Of a stretch of 64,000 nucleotides of DNA, positions 30,955 to 43,077 are shown piece after piece. Under the pieces are notes generated by a model that was given only the letters and a program-made list of their open reading frames with translations, did no database searches and had not been told where the DNA came from. Positions within the stretch are counted from its first letter, which is position 1, and each line of letters starts with the position of its first letter. The stretch lies in contig JAWWNJ010000140.1 in NCBI GenBank assembly GCA_037176885.1, positions 372,001 through 436,000 on the forward strand. Direction: 5' to 3'. Both the position numbers and the translations under genes were made by a program. This stretch comes from Favolaschia claudopus (taxonomy: Eukaryota > Basidiomycota > Agaricomycetes > Agaricales > Mycenaceae).

Positions 30955-33394
30955 CTATAAAATTCTCTTCATGCAGAGAACTAAGCTCTTGTCTCCATTC
31001 TCATCCAGCGGTTGCAAAGTCCCCGCAAAACAAATTCGGTGTGAATGTCCCGCGGGCAATGTGAGAGAATATTTGCTCAACAGTTCACAAAGCATGACTT
31101 GCATCTCTAATAAACTGCCTCACTTAGTTAGCGAACGACTTTCAGAGATGCAAGGAATATGCATGACCCACGTGAATCGCCATCTGTGTATCCACATCCA
31201 AGTCAGTTTCAATGGTCTGAGACTCGGGAGCACAGTGCTCACCCTAAACAGGAACGGGCACCGCCGGAAAAAGTCAAGCTAAGTTGTAATTTAAATATCA
31301 AGGTTGAGTCTCTGAGCGTATATAGAACAAAAAGCCAAACAGACGAACAGATTCGCAAACGGCCCAATTGCCTCCGTTGGACGCACCGAGCCATCTAGCC
31401 AACGACTCGGCCTGAACGTGTTAGCATCTTGTCCCCAAATTGCTTCCACTCTGCAAGGAATCAGTATCTATTTCGGGGACACTATAGACATAATTGATAG
31501 AGGCAAACATACCGCTGGAACGAAGCGACCCCCACGACCACCACTTGTCCCTTACGAATCATAATCTGCTTCGTGCGCTGACCGTTGGTGAGTGTGATCT
31601 CACGGGAGAGAGGTATGACTGTGTCTGCGGCGGCAACGCGCTCGAGGATGGGTGCCGCGGGGAAGAATCGGAGGCTTTCCTGCCATAAATGACTGGATAT
31701 TACTTTCATCACAAAGAGACTAAAAATCCAAACGAGTACCTTTATGAATGCGTTGAGAAGAGGTAGGCTATCGTAGGCGATACGGTCAGTTCGATTGGTG
31801 GTTGCTGTACTGAGAGTATCGTGTATTTCAGCCCGAGGTTTTTCTTGAAGGTCTATGTTTCGGGCTAGCTCGGCGAGTCCGAACGCCAGGGTATTTGCCT
31901 GCGAAATTCAAGGAATGGGGATGGATATGATGGTAAACGTGCTCACGGTGCTCACTCCTCCAGCAAGCATTAAGAGCGAGGTTTGGCCGTAAATATCCTC
32001 GTAGCTGAGCGGTCCGCCTGAGCGGACGGAATTCACTGAAACCAATCAATCTTCTCCCTCATATAAAAATATAAAAAAAGAATTGTATCACCGAGTGAGG
32101 TGAACACGTCAGAATTCTCATCCGTCAATCCTTTCTCGAGAAGTTCCCGTTTCTCGTGTACTGCTCTCCTCCCTGCTTCATCCGCAAGAGATCTTTGTGT
32201 GTGGAGGAGTTTGAGATTCTTTGTTGGGAGGTTGTTGACGATGACACGTCGGAGCCAAGGAGGAAGGGAGCCGAGGATTGCATCTGCAAGGATGAAGGAG
32301 GGGAAACGGGTTGATGTGAGGTATCTATACGTTATCTGTATTTGAGGGACATCTGCAGATATTAGATACGGCGAAAACCATCACGTACGTGAAATCGAGA
32401 TTTGTCTTGACGAATTCGGGATCTAGATGGGAGGTGGAACAACCGAGCACCACTATCCAGTTGCCACGCGTAAGCAAAAAAAGTGAGACGACCGATTAAG
32501 AGGAATGACGCACCTTCGCTAATTGCATCGAAAGCAGCAGAGCTGAGGAGGAGGGACATATCCATTGTTTTGGAAGTCGACCCTGGATCTTCTAGTGATT
32601 CCAATCTTTCGGAAATCTTGGAGGATTGGGAAATGGTACAGGACAAAAATTATTAGTCTCGCTACTCACCCCTCGTGCCACCCTTTCGAAAATTGGCAGA
32701 TAGCTTTGCACAGCCGCAGCTGTGAAGCCAGGTTTCAGGCCAGCGCGAAGACGTTGGTGGTCCTTTCCTGTCAATTATATTTTCATGTGCATCCAAATTC
32801 GTGAAGATAATTGAAAGACACACATACCTTGGCGAGCTATGACGGATCTCTTCCCGAAGACGGACCGTACAATCATATCAAAAGTTGGCCCGAAGACGAA
32901 CTTATCTGGGCTGTTAAAAATGTGTTTTAGTGCGTCGAGGTCGGCGAGCACCAGTATGCTGTGCTAAAATGAAACATTCAACATTAGTCGCGCACGGCAA
33001 ACGACATAAACAGAATTAAACCTACACCGAAGTAAGCTTTGACTGTATAAACAGGACCGTATGTTGTTGACCAGGTATATTCGTAGTCTCCGTATTGTTT
33101 TGGGAGCAGAAATTGTAACAGATTTCCTTGCCATGTCAAGTCGTCATTGGGTTTGAAGTTCCTCTGCAGGTCAGGTATTGAAGACGTACCTGGTCCCGAC
33201 AAGCTTGACTTTCTTCCACTTCGTCGCAGTGCCTATGCTGCGCAGCGCGCTCCGTATAAGAAAATCCAAGACGGGGATGGTGGACCGGGGATGGATTCAA
33301 CGTTCGAAGGGCCGCGAATGGAGTTCCGTTGTCGCCAGTAGAGTAGCCAGAGGACTACGGAAATAGTGAGGACGAGAACGATGTAGTATCCCAT
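30955..33394 (-). CDS. Cytochrome P450 with atypical I-helix
   Basis: Starts at ATG 33394 with a membrane anchor (MGYYIVLVLTISVVLWLLYW) and a proline hinge, SIPGPPSPSWIF. Further exons give LLPKQYGDYEYTWSTTYGPV, DHQRLRAGLKPGFTAAAVQ (C-helix region), the K-helix ESLRFFPAAP with ExxR, WGQDANTFRPSRWLDG (PERF region) and the heme loop FSGGARSCLG, then WRFTLLEMQVMLCELLSKYS. The stop is at 30955-30957. All late exons chain in phase. The I-helix reads LMLAGGVST joined to ANTLAFGL, where the family norm is AGHETT-ANT, so the acidic residue is Val. The exon 1-exon 2 junction near 33230 has no GT donor in phase. Likely an ER-bound monooxygenase; substrate unknown. Confidence 0.8.
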
Positions 33395-34674
33395 GGGAAA
33401 GGGAGGATGTGAGACAATTTTCAGTTGGCGCCGTCTTTTATGCGCCTGGCGTGGACTGTCTGTAGTAGGTGAGTTATAGCGCCACATGCGCGATATGAAC
33501 AGGGAGCTTCGATCGAAAACGAATTTACGACCCCGCCGCAAACGAGTTTCACGTAGATGAAAGCAACCGTCGAAGATAAGTAAGACGTGCCATGGTTCTG
33601 TACATGGACCTACTGGTGATAGATTCGAACTACACCTCTTCGACTGTATCATGATTCATGGCACTCACGAGCTTGATACACCTTCGGTTCGACGCCATGT
33701 ATGGACCAGAAGCCTGCGGGCTCGATCGGATCCGGCCAGATGAGTTAGATTTGATTCAGAATGCTCTCCGTAGCGGTATCGAAATGACCGTTTATTCATA
33801 CGTGAATTCTAACTAGGTAGCTGGATTTCGCGTCAGAAGTCGGCGCACTACAATCGAAAGATTTTCGACCTCCCTGGCAGTCTTCGTCTTCGTGAGTGTT
33901 CAGTAGAATCTAACAGGGCAATTCACAAGAGAAACGGCGTACTCAAGAAGCGGTCCAAAGTTCGGACCACCGACGACTAATGCGAGAAAAAATGGAATTA
34001 CTGATGCCATCGACCGGCGACGACTTCTTGCTATCTCAAGCTGCAGAGTGGTGTTCACGCCGGCGGTATTACAGCAGGTGAATAAAAAGCGATAGAGGAG
34101 GAGTGACCCGCTGAGATCCCAGTGGCGGCGAGGGAGTCCATCCGGACATGGGCCACATGGCGGTGACTGACAAGTGCGGTTTCGCGTTAGTCACAGTCTC
34201 GTGGCGTTACTGTTCGTAACCGTCACGCGTCCACCCAAACCAGTGACCTGGACCACCAGGTGAGCTGCGCACGAAGCCTTCGGAAAGATCTCAGTTACGA
34301 CAAGTTGCTGCTTGGCTGCTGCGATATCGATCATAATCTAGCCTGGTAGCTGTTAGTAAGGAGTCTCATGTGCCGCATCACTCGAGTCTCGAGATGCCAA
34401 CGCGAGCTATTCCATATACTCTATGAACACTAAACCCAGTTTCTACCAGCGCCATCATTAGGTCCAGGTCAGCGTTGAGCCACGTCGCGTCAAGTCGGTT
34501 CTCGTTTCATCCCTTTCAATATGTGTGTTCTACTGATGTTACACAAATCGACCGGCTCAGTACGCCTCTGACAAGTACCCAGCAAATGTCAGGCATCGTG
34601 CCATCGCTCGCCAGGCAAACACAGATTCTCTCGATTGGATCCGGAGACCCCTCGGCGGCTCGACTCGCAACGTT
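33395..34674. other. Intergenic region upstream of the P450
   Basis: 1.28 kb. Holds the second copy of the 70-bp repeat (34451-34518) and no recognised gene. Confidence 0.4.
34451..34518 (+). repeat. About 70-bp direct repeat, copy 2, flanking the P450 gene
   Basis: Matches 30267-30337 in the same orientation, 4.18 kb apart; the P450 lies between the copies. Confidence 0.6.
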
Positions 34675-36128
34675 TCAGGGTTTTGCTTGTGGCGCATGGG
34701 TCATTGGATACCTATATCGAGGTTTCCAGCAATAATACCAGTTCAAGATTTCCTGTTTACATTTGATAAGATGAGCAAATCGAACAACGGAGCCTTACCT
34801 GTTGTGTCCCGAAGACAACAGCAACCAATAGCGGCACTCGGGAAGAATTAACCATCCTTGTACCGTCCAACGGCAAAAAAAATGTGCGGTGCTTACTGAT
34901 GGCTAGGAGATTCACCATAATATAGCTCCCGATAGATCGAGTAGTCGATGTGGTATTCATGATGAGAACAGTTATACTGAGAAATGAGGATTTTAATGAT
35001 GCAGCAAGGACGATGCATTCCGTTCACTCACACGACCAGCCCGCCAATAAAAGTATACATTGCGGTTCGGAAGAATAGACTCGATGGGAAGTCGCGACTG
35101 TTTATGCGCACATGTCTTATTGACATTCTCTTCTTCACAAGAAGGCGTATTGAGAGACCTGATACGTTGAACATTTCAGATGAAACCGGAAGATCGGAAC
35201 ACACCCTCGAATATGAACATCAGCACTTGGAATACGGCCACCAATACACCCGTCGTTAAGGTTCTAGAAGATGATTGGTCAGAGAGAGGATACACGAAGC
35301 CATAACGCACGGGCCAGGATGTTCTACATGACAGTAGAGTCCAGTTGGATCCCTCCTGATAGAGCTGATATCGGAGAGTCCGGTCTGCAGGAAGACATTC
35401 AAAACGGGCATCTGCAGTATTGAGGAGAGATATATATCTATACCAAGAGAGTGACCCAAGAGCTCAACGCGTGAACGATGGGAAGCACCCAGAGCATCTG
35501 GAACCAGCACGTCAGCTCGTTTGCTAGATGTCTATGATGTTCGAGCGCGACTCGCTCGCAGCGCTCACCAGGCTGACGAGTGTTTCATTCACAGTCTTTG
35601 AAAGAATCGTCGATCTCAGACGAAGGTATAACTAGAGAATGAGCTGGTCAGGTTCATTAATCCAATTCCAGTGTGACGGACAAAACCTCGACAACAAGTA
35701 GCACGCCGCTGCACGCCACTCTGAATGCAGTTAGAACTTAGAACCTGTCGAGATGTCATAGGTTTACTCACAAAGGCGGACCGGCATATCTGTGGAAGCT
35801 TGAGCTGTTTTCGCAAATCAAAGACGGCGACTCACATCAACGACGCCGACAAAAGACATATCGGCAAATTGGGCTCAGCGCCCGTTTGCTGCCCCAAGAG
35901 CAGCAGGAACGAGACGCAACACAAAAGACTCGTCATCACGACAGCAAACCAGGATTTAATCCGCACGACAGTCGACGAAAAGAGGGCCGGAATCAGGATG
36001 AGAATTAACAGCACGAAAGCCAGAATCAGGATGAAGTCGAAGACGACAATCCCTCCGTTCAGGCCCGAGTCCGGAGCCCCTTCGCCTGAGGCTGGAGAAT
36101 CGTTGAGTACGAGCAGAGTGCTGGTCAA
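34675..36128 (-). CDS. Seven-transmembrane protein, unassigned family (5' end unresolved)
   Basis: Exons chain in phase from about 36120 down. TM1 is IVVFDFILILAFVLLILILI and TM2 SWFAVVMTSLLCCVSFLLLL. LIYAGPPF is joined to LVACSGVLLVVEVLS (TM3), then LYLRLRSTILSKTVNETLVS and MLWVLPIVHALSSWVTLL (TM4). RDPTGLYCHVEHPGP is followed by LTTGVLVAVFQVLMFIFEG (TM5), LFFRTAMYTFIGGLVV (TM6) and ITVLIMNTTSTTRSIGSYI (TM7). The tail runs RVPLLVAVVFGTQQ joined to EILNWYYCWKP, stop 34675-34677. The order resembles GPCR-like proteins found in basidiomycetes, but no STE3 or rhodopsin signature was recognised. The first coding exon is unclear: the ATG at 36183 does not join in phase. Confidence 0.65.
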
Positions 36129-37475
36129 TCAGTCGCTGACCTTGACTGGAATCATCCAAGTTGGGCACGGTGAAGGAATCCATGATTAGACCAGAGCAGG
36201 CGGGGAACGAAGAAGGAGAGTTAGCTCCTCGCATCCTCGATTATGTAGCATGAGGCCGGCAGATCCTTGTTCTCAGCAAACCGTTGGTGGGAGAGTTCTC
36301 CTGGCCACCAACCAATTATCATCGGTACTAAGATGCTGGGCGGCGCACACAGCCATACGGAACTTTCGGTACGTGAATCGACAGACGCCAGTAGACACGA
36401 GAACAAGGGATGGACGTCTATTCGCCGCTCTAGCGCTCTTTACCGGAAGATTCGTTGGTTTCGCCAGCCAATCTGGAGCCGAGAGACTTGGTAAAGAGCG
36501 CGAGACGAGACGATGACCCATAGAAAGAACGGCCTGCTCATCAAAGAAACAGAGCACAGACAGATTGGCGCAGACATTTAATGAGGCATCAAAATCAAAC
36601 TGCCACAGAATATCGTTCTTGGTACAATTTTGGTACTCTATCATCATCGAAAGGCGGAGTAACGAGATGAGTGCGGTGTTGAGGCCCTCGGGTCAAGCTG
36701 GGAAGGAACAAAGTATGATTGAGATGCAGGCCATAGTAACGACATGAAGCCCACTACGTAGCTTTCTGGACGACATACAAATACATCGACGCACCTGAGA
36801 CTACCTGGATTGTACATACCTGAGCGACATAGAACAGTAGAGGCAACTGAGACGTACCAAGGGGTCGAGGTCCGCAGTCATTGACAGCAACGGTGAGCAA
36901 TGGCGAAGGTGATGGCAAAGTGACCCCGAGGCTAACGACGACAACGAGCAAAGCCGGAGCGACGGGGGTGAGAAACTGTTGAAAGGCGGTGAGTACATGG
37001 GAAGGGACAACGGGCCGTAGACGCACCTGTGCCAGCCTGACAAACAACTCCATCAATCTTCGCGAAGAAGACAAAAAAAGCCCAAAAATTATCGAGCGCA
37101 AGCGTCGCAGGTCGTTACGAACCCGAAGGCATTGCACGACACAGCTAGCCCGACTCGAGTCGAAGTGGGCATCAACACAAGTGTGCGCCCAGCGGGAACC
37201 ACCCGCAACTGAAGACAAACGTGCTGCGAGGCGGCGCGTAGAGGAGGTGAGCCTCGTAAGAAGTGGTCGGGGACCAACAAAACCGACGAAGGTGGTGAAA
37301 CCCCGTGGTCAAAAACAACTGGCAGTTGTGTGTACACATGCGGTGGCATGGAATATCATCATAACGATGTAAGGTCTGAACGATCCATTTGTATCATTGT
37401 CTGTTTTCCAGATTCTCTTCTGTCGTTGACAGTGTCTTTGTTATCTTTTTCCCAGACGACAACGCAACGTCAAGA

Positions 37476-37680
37476 GAGGTCGGCGCTCGTACCCCCGCAA
37501 CGCAGGCACGGGCGGGGTCGGTGGCGCTCAAGGTGACCTCGAAGTGTCGTCCGCGTCGTCCGAGAAACCTCCAACGACGGAGCAGCAAGACATCGCCGGG
37601 GGACGAGCTGCCGAGTGAGACGCCGATAGCAGGGGCTAGCAAGGAAGCTCAACGACCCCGCCTCGTGCGCCTGGCTCCGT
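37476..37680. repeat. Two-copy tandem repeat, unit 1
   Basis: Begins GGTCGGCGCTCGTACCC and includes CGTCCGCGTCGTCCG, GACGGAGCAGCAAGACATCG, GGACGAGCTGCCGAGTGAGA and CCTCGTGCG-CTGGCTCCG. The same order recurs 396 bp downstream. Confidence 0.75.
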
Positions 37681-37871
37681 CGGAGAGATCCATATATTTC
37701 GTTTCGTTGCATTTCGCAAGTATATCTCGAACAATTGTTCGTTTCGATTCGTGTGAAGTCACAGTATCGATGACGGTGCATGTCAAGTTGTCTCGATTCG
37801 TCGATCGTTCTCGAATTGAATTCGGTCATATTCGGTTTTCGATTGGTACCCGAAAGAGGACGCAATGAACA

Positions 37872-38075
37872 CGAGGCCGGCGCTCGTACCCCACGTCGCA
37901 GCGGCGTGCGGGGCCGGTGGCAATGGCGGCGTCGAGGGCTCGTCCGCGTCGTCCGGGATATGTCCCCCACGACGGAGCAGCAAGACATCGTCAGGGGACG
38001 AGCTGCCGAGTGAGACACCGATAGCGAGGGGCTAGCAAAGGAGCTCAACGACCCCACCTCGTGCGTCTGGCTCCG
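37872..38075. repeat. Two-copy tandem repeat, unit 2
   Basis: Same block order as unit 1, with about 80-85% identity by eye. The 190 bp separating the two copies are not visibly repeated. Confidence 0.75.
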
Positions 38076-39585
38076 CCGTGGTGGCCAATCTTTCGTCGAC
38101 AGCTTGTGTCGTTTACATAGCGTGCATTGTGCCACTCGAATCGTCCGACCAGTGAAGCCAGAACTCGTATTCGCAAAGGTCTCCGTGCGAGTGAACGTGA
38201 GCCAGATGGATCGTGCGTATAGACTGCTAGCCTAGCATGCGGTTTGGAGATGGTCCAGTGAAGAGGGGTGTAGATGGTGGTACAAGACAAAAGGACGACG
38301 GATCATAGCGGAATTTGAAGCTTTTATACTCCGACAGCACAGCCACCCCCTGGTGTTTCAAGCTAAGCAACAAAGGCAAAGGTGACGTAGGGTTCGCCAG
38401 ACTCAGAGGATCTGCAAGTTGAATTTGAACGAAAAATTCCTCGGTTTCGATGCACCAGCTATAAGCGAACTATGAAACGTGCAAAGTCAGAGAGAGCTTC
38501 CTGGGCTTGACATCGTAACAAGTAACTTATCTTTGAAGAGCATTCGAAATGTAAAGTGTCATCGGATTCCGAGGTGGGAGGAGGTGGGACGACGGTTGAT
38601 TCGTATGCCTGACCGAGAGAACGCATGTGAGTCCTTCAGGGAGCATGGTTTTGAGCGAGCTATGCTACAATGCAAATGACACCCAGCCTGAAGGAGAAGC
38701 ATGTTAAGTGATTCCGGATTTCCAGTATAGTGGACTCGAGTCTTGAGCGTCGAATTAGTAACACGCGTCGAATGAGCACGCATATTGTTCAGAAGTTCAA
38801 GGAAATGATGACTTCAGACTGCCAATCCGGAAGATGAGAGAAAACGACGCGTCAAGGACACGTTATTGCCTTTGATGAGTACGGATAATCCCGGATCCTC
38901 CACCCAATCCGCCGCGGCGTTCCGGTGACTCAGAACTGTCTACGCGACTACTTTTCTCTCCGACGACTATGTGCTCGATGTTGCTGGCGGCCTACAGCGG
39001 CTCACTCATTCGTCGAATTCCGTCGAAGCTCTTTTACTTGGAGAAACAATCTTTATCGCCGTCACGGTCCAATACCTTCCGCCACCAAGGCTCCCAAATT
39101 TTTTTGGCCGCCACTGACAGGATTTCAGCTTGAAGTAACCCAACTTCGATCGGAGCTCTGAGCTGGCGCCAACTCCGAAGGGTGAGGAATCGGGATCTGC
39201 AACTACACTACAGGCTGCCGGTAGAGTCTTCCATCAACTCCGAGTCCGGCTGCATCCTTCGGCTGGGACAACCATACTACTTAACCACTACAGTGCCGAC
39301 TCGAATTCCAAGAATCAGATCGACCCCACGGCGTCTAGCTGCAAACGGACAGCCTGAGTAATATCTATCGGTATTCACCACGTTGATTCTGACACCAGCG
39401 TTAGATTACTTTGAGATGTGCCATAGATATTTTAGTTCGCTCGACGGTCGAACTGCTCGAGCGGAAATTGTAGTGGAGCATGACAGCAAATATGAGAACT
39501 TGCTATATAACTCTGAGCACCCGAGGTTCATAGCGCAACAAAACACTCGACCATCTGTCCAGTCAGTCGGTCCAGCCATCCAGTC

Positions 39586-40374
39586 ATGGCATCGGCGGAG
39601 ACCCTTCTCAAAAGCCTTTTGCTCTTGACTGCTAGCCTGGCTAACAATTACGGACTGACTCCTCCCACCGCTAAGGAATCCAAAGATTCCACCAAAAACG
39701 AGGTGGTATACCGAGGACAGGCTTTCGAGGTCGCGGTTTATTTCTGGACTAATCTGGGCAGAGTGAGTCGAGTTCAGCATTCATTCGTCTCATACACCCT
39801 CACGAGTGCTTAGATTGCTGTGACGCTTGTCGCCGTTCTCCATGTGAGCGTCATGATGGCACTGGAAATTCCTGGACAGATCCCACAAACGATCGCTCAA
39901 ACTCTTTGCCCTTACCCCGCCCCCAATATCCACGCCCTCCGCGAGTTGAGCCTTACTTTCGGTCTCGGGGTCAGCATCATGGTCTTAGGATCTCTCCTAC
40001 GTGGATGGTGTTTTTACACTCTGGGGCAACATTTCACCTTCCATGTCACAGTCGCCTCAGATCACGCCCTAGTGACTACAGGACCCTATGCTTATGTCCG
40101 CCATCCGGGTTACACTGCGGTGTTTATGATGCTCCATGGTTGCACCTTAGCATACATATATTCGCACGGAAATTATATTTCGGAATGCTGGGATCTGTCG
40201 ACGGGATGGAACCGTTTCATACACATCGCGTGGTTTTTTATACCCGCATACACGGCGATTTCGTTGGGGAAAAGAGGGATAGTAGAAGATGATTTGTTGA
40301 AAGAGAGGTTCGGCGCCAAGTGGGTCCAGTATTCAAAAAGGGTTCCTCACAGGTTCTTTCCATACCTTGTGTAG
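39586..40374 (+). CDS. Isoprenylcysteine carboxyl methyltransferase-like membrane protein
   Basis: Two exons (39586-39762 and 39814-40374) separated by a 51-nt intron, 245 residues, close to the usual ICMT size. The start MASAETLLKSLLLLTASLAN gives a hydrophobic N-terminus. Membrane segments include LSLTFGLGVSIMVLGSLLRG. The C-terminal catalytic region carries LVTTGPYAYVRHPGYTAVFM and ends in KERFGAKWVQYSKRVPHRFF, both features of the ICMT/PEMT methyltransferase fold. ICMT uses S-adenosylmethionine to methylate the prenylated C-terminal cysteine of CaaX proteins, including Ras-like GTPases and fungal mating pheromones, in the ER membrane. Agaricomycetes have several such genes, so this one may have another substrate. 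Confidence 0.85.
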
Positions 40375-40549
40375 TGAGCATTGTGCATGTTGAACACATG
40401 AGTGAACGGCCATTGTGAATTCACACCCACGACAGAAGTCTATTGTCTGACTGCGAAAGCCTGGTTGAACTTTCAATACCTGAACATCAAGTACCTTTAC
40501 CGTGCCTATGAATACAACGAGAACGCTAACAACGAAGGATCATCCCCAA
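40375..40549. terminator. Short convergent intergenic spacer
   Basis: 175 bp separate the ends of the ICMT-like gene and amidohydrolase 1, so both transcripts must end here or overlap. No sequence-specific terminator recognised. Confidence 0.3.
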
Positions 40550-42417
40550 TCAAAATCCAGTCCCATGCCCACGGGTAACATCCACCTCGAACGGATCCTG
40601 GAAATCTTCATCCGTCAGCGATCCTTGCAACTTAATCCCCTCTTCGAAAGCGCTAATGTTCGTCTTCGCAAATGCTTCTCTGAATTTGACCGCGCTGGCT
40701 CTCAACTGATCCGCGAACCCTTGCCCCTCCCAATCAACCACCAATTTTCCTGCGCTTTTAACCAACTTTCCGTCCACATATATATCTTCGATGTCGGCGA
40801 CGTTTGAGTGAAGGACAATAGCTGCAACAGGATCGCTCCACCCAATGAGCCCTATTGCGTCCGTCGAGAACACCAAGACGTCCGCCTTGGCGCCTTCCCT
40901 CAGCACGCCGAGATCGGGTCTCTTAAGCGCAAGGCCGCCGTTGCGAGTTCCCATGAGGAAGGCTTGCCGAACAGACATGGGCGTGTTGGAGGGAATTTTG
41001 AACTTGTTGAGAGTTTCTTGATAGAGGCCGAGACGCGTCGACTGGAGCCATATCCTCATCTGCCCAATTATATCTAATGAAAAGGTGAAGTGAGTGTCCA
41101 CTCCGAGCGAGGCTTGATCTTGAATCTATGTAGGTTAGATTCACGACGGTCAATGAATTGCATGTATAACTGAACTTACGAGGTACGAAGATGGATGGCC
41201 ATGGCCGTAGTGCATTTCGCTCTCCGGCGTAATGCTGACAAACTGGTTGAACTTTCGCAACAGCCGGGCCTCTGATGGGTTGAGCGATGAAGCGTGAGCA
41301 AACACGAACGCCATGCTGGAATTAAGTGTCGGATTTCCAGGAGTGAGATTGTTGACTTCAGTGATCACATTGTCTCCGTCTTTGAAAGCGTCTGAACGTT
41401 ATTATGTCAGTTGCAAGCCCAGAAACACTCACCAGGAAATACCCCCCCTACGTCGTGAGCGGTGATTAAATTTATCGAGAAATTCCTGACTGTATCTCAG
41501 TATGTGGTAGTTTGAAGAAAAATTCAGACACAAAACTGCGCGGTTTCTATAATTTCGGCAGTGGGAGGATCGGCAGCTATACCCAATGTTACAAGCCCAT
41601 TGTTGAAAGGACTGTTCGGCGCAAGTTCCCGAATGTGTGCCAATTGGTCGACCGACGCACTTCTATTCACTGTTCTCGATGTTCAATTCTCTTATTTGGC
41701 ATGATATAAAATACTACGCACCTGTGTATGGATCACCGCTAATTACAACGGGCCCGACGTTGTAGCACCACCAGACTCGGGCTCCGCTGTCGATGACACC
41801 TTGAAGCCCTGCCTGTGCATGAGCCCGCGTCCAAGTCATATGAGCAAAGTCGAGGCTGGTGGTTACGCCCGCATTGAGAGCTTCCAAAGTTCCCATAAGC
41901 GTAGCGATATGTATGTCATCCGGCGACAGAATGAGCGGTGCTGGACCGCCTGAACCGAACCTGTGGAGTATTCATTGCCAATGAGTGCAGTTCATTATAT
42001 AATTCAATGTCGAGGAAATTCACATCCAGAAATAGTTCTCGAGTTGAACATTCGGTCCCAAAGTACGCATCGCGGTTTGCCTGAAATAATTCAGGCAATC
42101 CAGAGTCAATAGATGATTTTGTGTATGGAGAATGCTCACCATGTATGCCTGTGGGTATCAATGAATCCCGGTGATATAATCTTTCCTGTGGTGTTGACAG
42201 TTTGTACACCTTCGTCGTTTGCATGAGAGTCAAGCCCATCGGTAGAATTGGAGATTGCAATAATTGTGTCGTTGAAGAGCATGGCTCCGTCAGTGATGAT
42301 TTCGAGATTTGAGGTGCTTTCCGAGTAGGTGATGAATGTACCCCCTCGAAGGAGCGTTAAAGACTGCGCCGTGCATCCCAGAAAGAGTAGGGAAACGACT
42401 TGAAAGCGCGATAGCAT
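40550..42417 (-). CDS. Secreted amidohydrolase, copy 1
   Basis: Starts at ATG 42417 with a signal peptide (MLSRFQVVSLLFLGCTAQS). An N-terminal beta segment (LLRGGTFITYSESTSNLEII) is followed by the metal-binding motif PGFIDTHRHTW with HxH. The next exons give TAMRTLGPN, LMGTLEALNAGVTTSLDFAH, LNSSMAFVFAHASSLNP and SEMHYGHGHPS. The large last exon has GVDTHFTFSLDIIGQMRIWL (the Asp region), MSVRQAFLMGTRNGGLAL and a final beta domain (VADIEDIYVDGKLVK). This is the layout of the chlorohydrolase/deaminase-type amidohydrolases (Amidohydro_1). Likely a metal-dependent hydrolase or deaminase acting outside the cell; substrate unknown. A close paralogue follows upstream. Confidence 0.85.
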
Positions 42418-43077
42418 GATTCCAAGACAGCGAATTTTCGTTGATAATCGACTCGGAGAGCTTCTTATGTAGCCATCCCCAGAGCCTCAGGCTAGCCGTC
42501 GCCGTACAAAACGTTGTGAGTAAGCTTCTAGTTCACTCGGTCGGTAATGGGAGGGAGGCTGAATATTTACGAGGACGCTTGCTTCTCATCAGTCTGCGGA
42601 GCTCCGTTGTCCGTTTCTTCGAGGCACCCCTTTAAAGCGACCGGGCGAAGGGAGGAAATGACGACAGATCTAGAGACATGTTTTCCCGCAGGAAATCATA
42701 CAAATAGACCATGAGACGGCCGCAAGAATTGACTTGGAAGTTGTTCAAGGTGAGGGCTCTTGGCAAGCCGCGGCAGCAAACAAATGCAGACTCGGCAATC
42801 ATGATAGTTCCGCAAAACTGAGTTGAGCTTGAACACAACAAAGACTACTTATGAAGACATTGAACTTGGTGCAGAACAATCATTACATTCCCAGTAAATA
42901 TTATAACAGAGCAACTTCGGGAAAGAATGATCTGCTATGGGCGTCGCTTGCGGCCGCCTTTCCACCTATAGGCCTGTCAACTTGAACTCTTGGATTGTAT
43001 TCTGAGACGTAGGATTATTATTGTTGGTGTAATTACTATTTGCATGACGAGAGCAGAGACGAGGAACGGATAGAGTG
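42418..43077. other. Spacer between tandem amidohydrolase genes
   Basis: 660 bp, no gene recognised. Must hold the promoter of copy 1 and the 3' end of copy 2. Confidence 0.4.

Larger units (their letters stand above)
36129..39585. other. Gene-poor stretch with a two-copy repeat
   Basis: No convincing gene. Minus-strand pieces at 36273-36647 and 36754-37218 have hydrophobic stretches (TPVAPALLVVVVSLGV) but no continuous model. A duplicated block lies at 37476-38075. 38300-39580 shows no coding signal. Confidence 0.35.

Noticed and set aside
36754..37218. Minus-strand frame with hydrophobic stretches
   Set aside because: Looked at first like another seven-TM gene, but the pieces do not chain through splice sites and lack the motifs of the gene at 34.7-36.1 kb.
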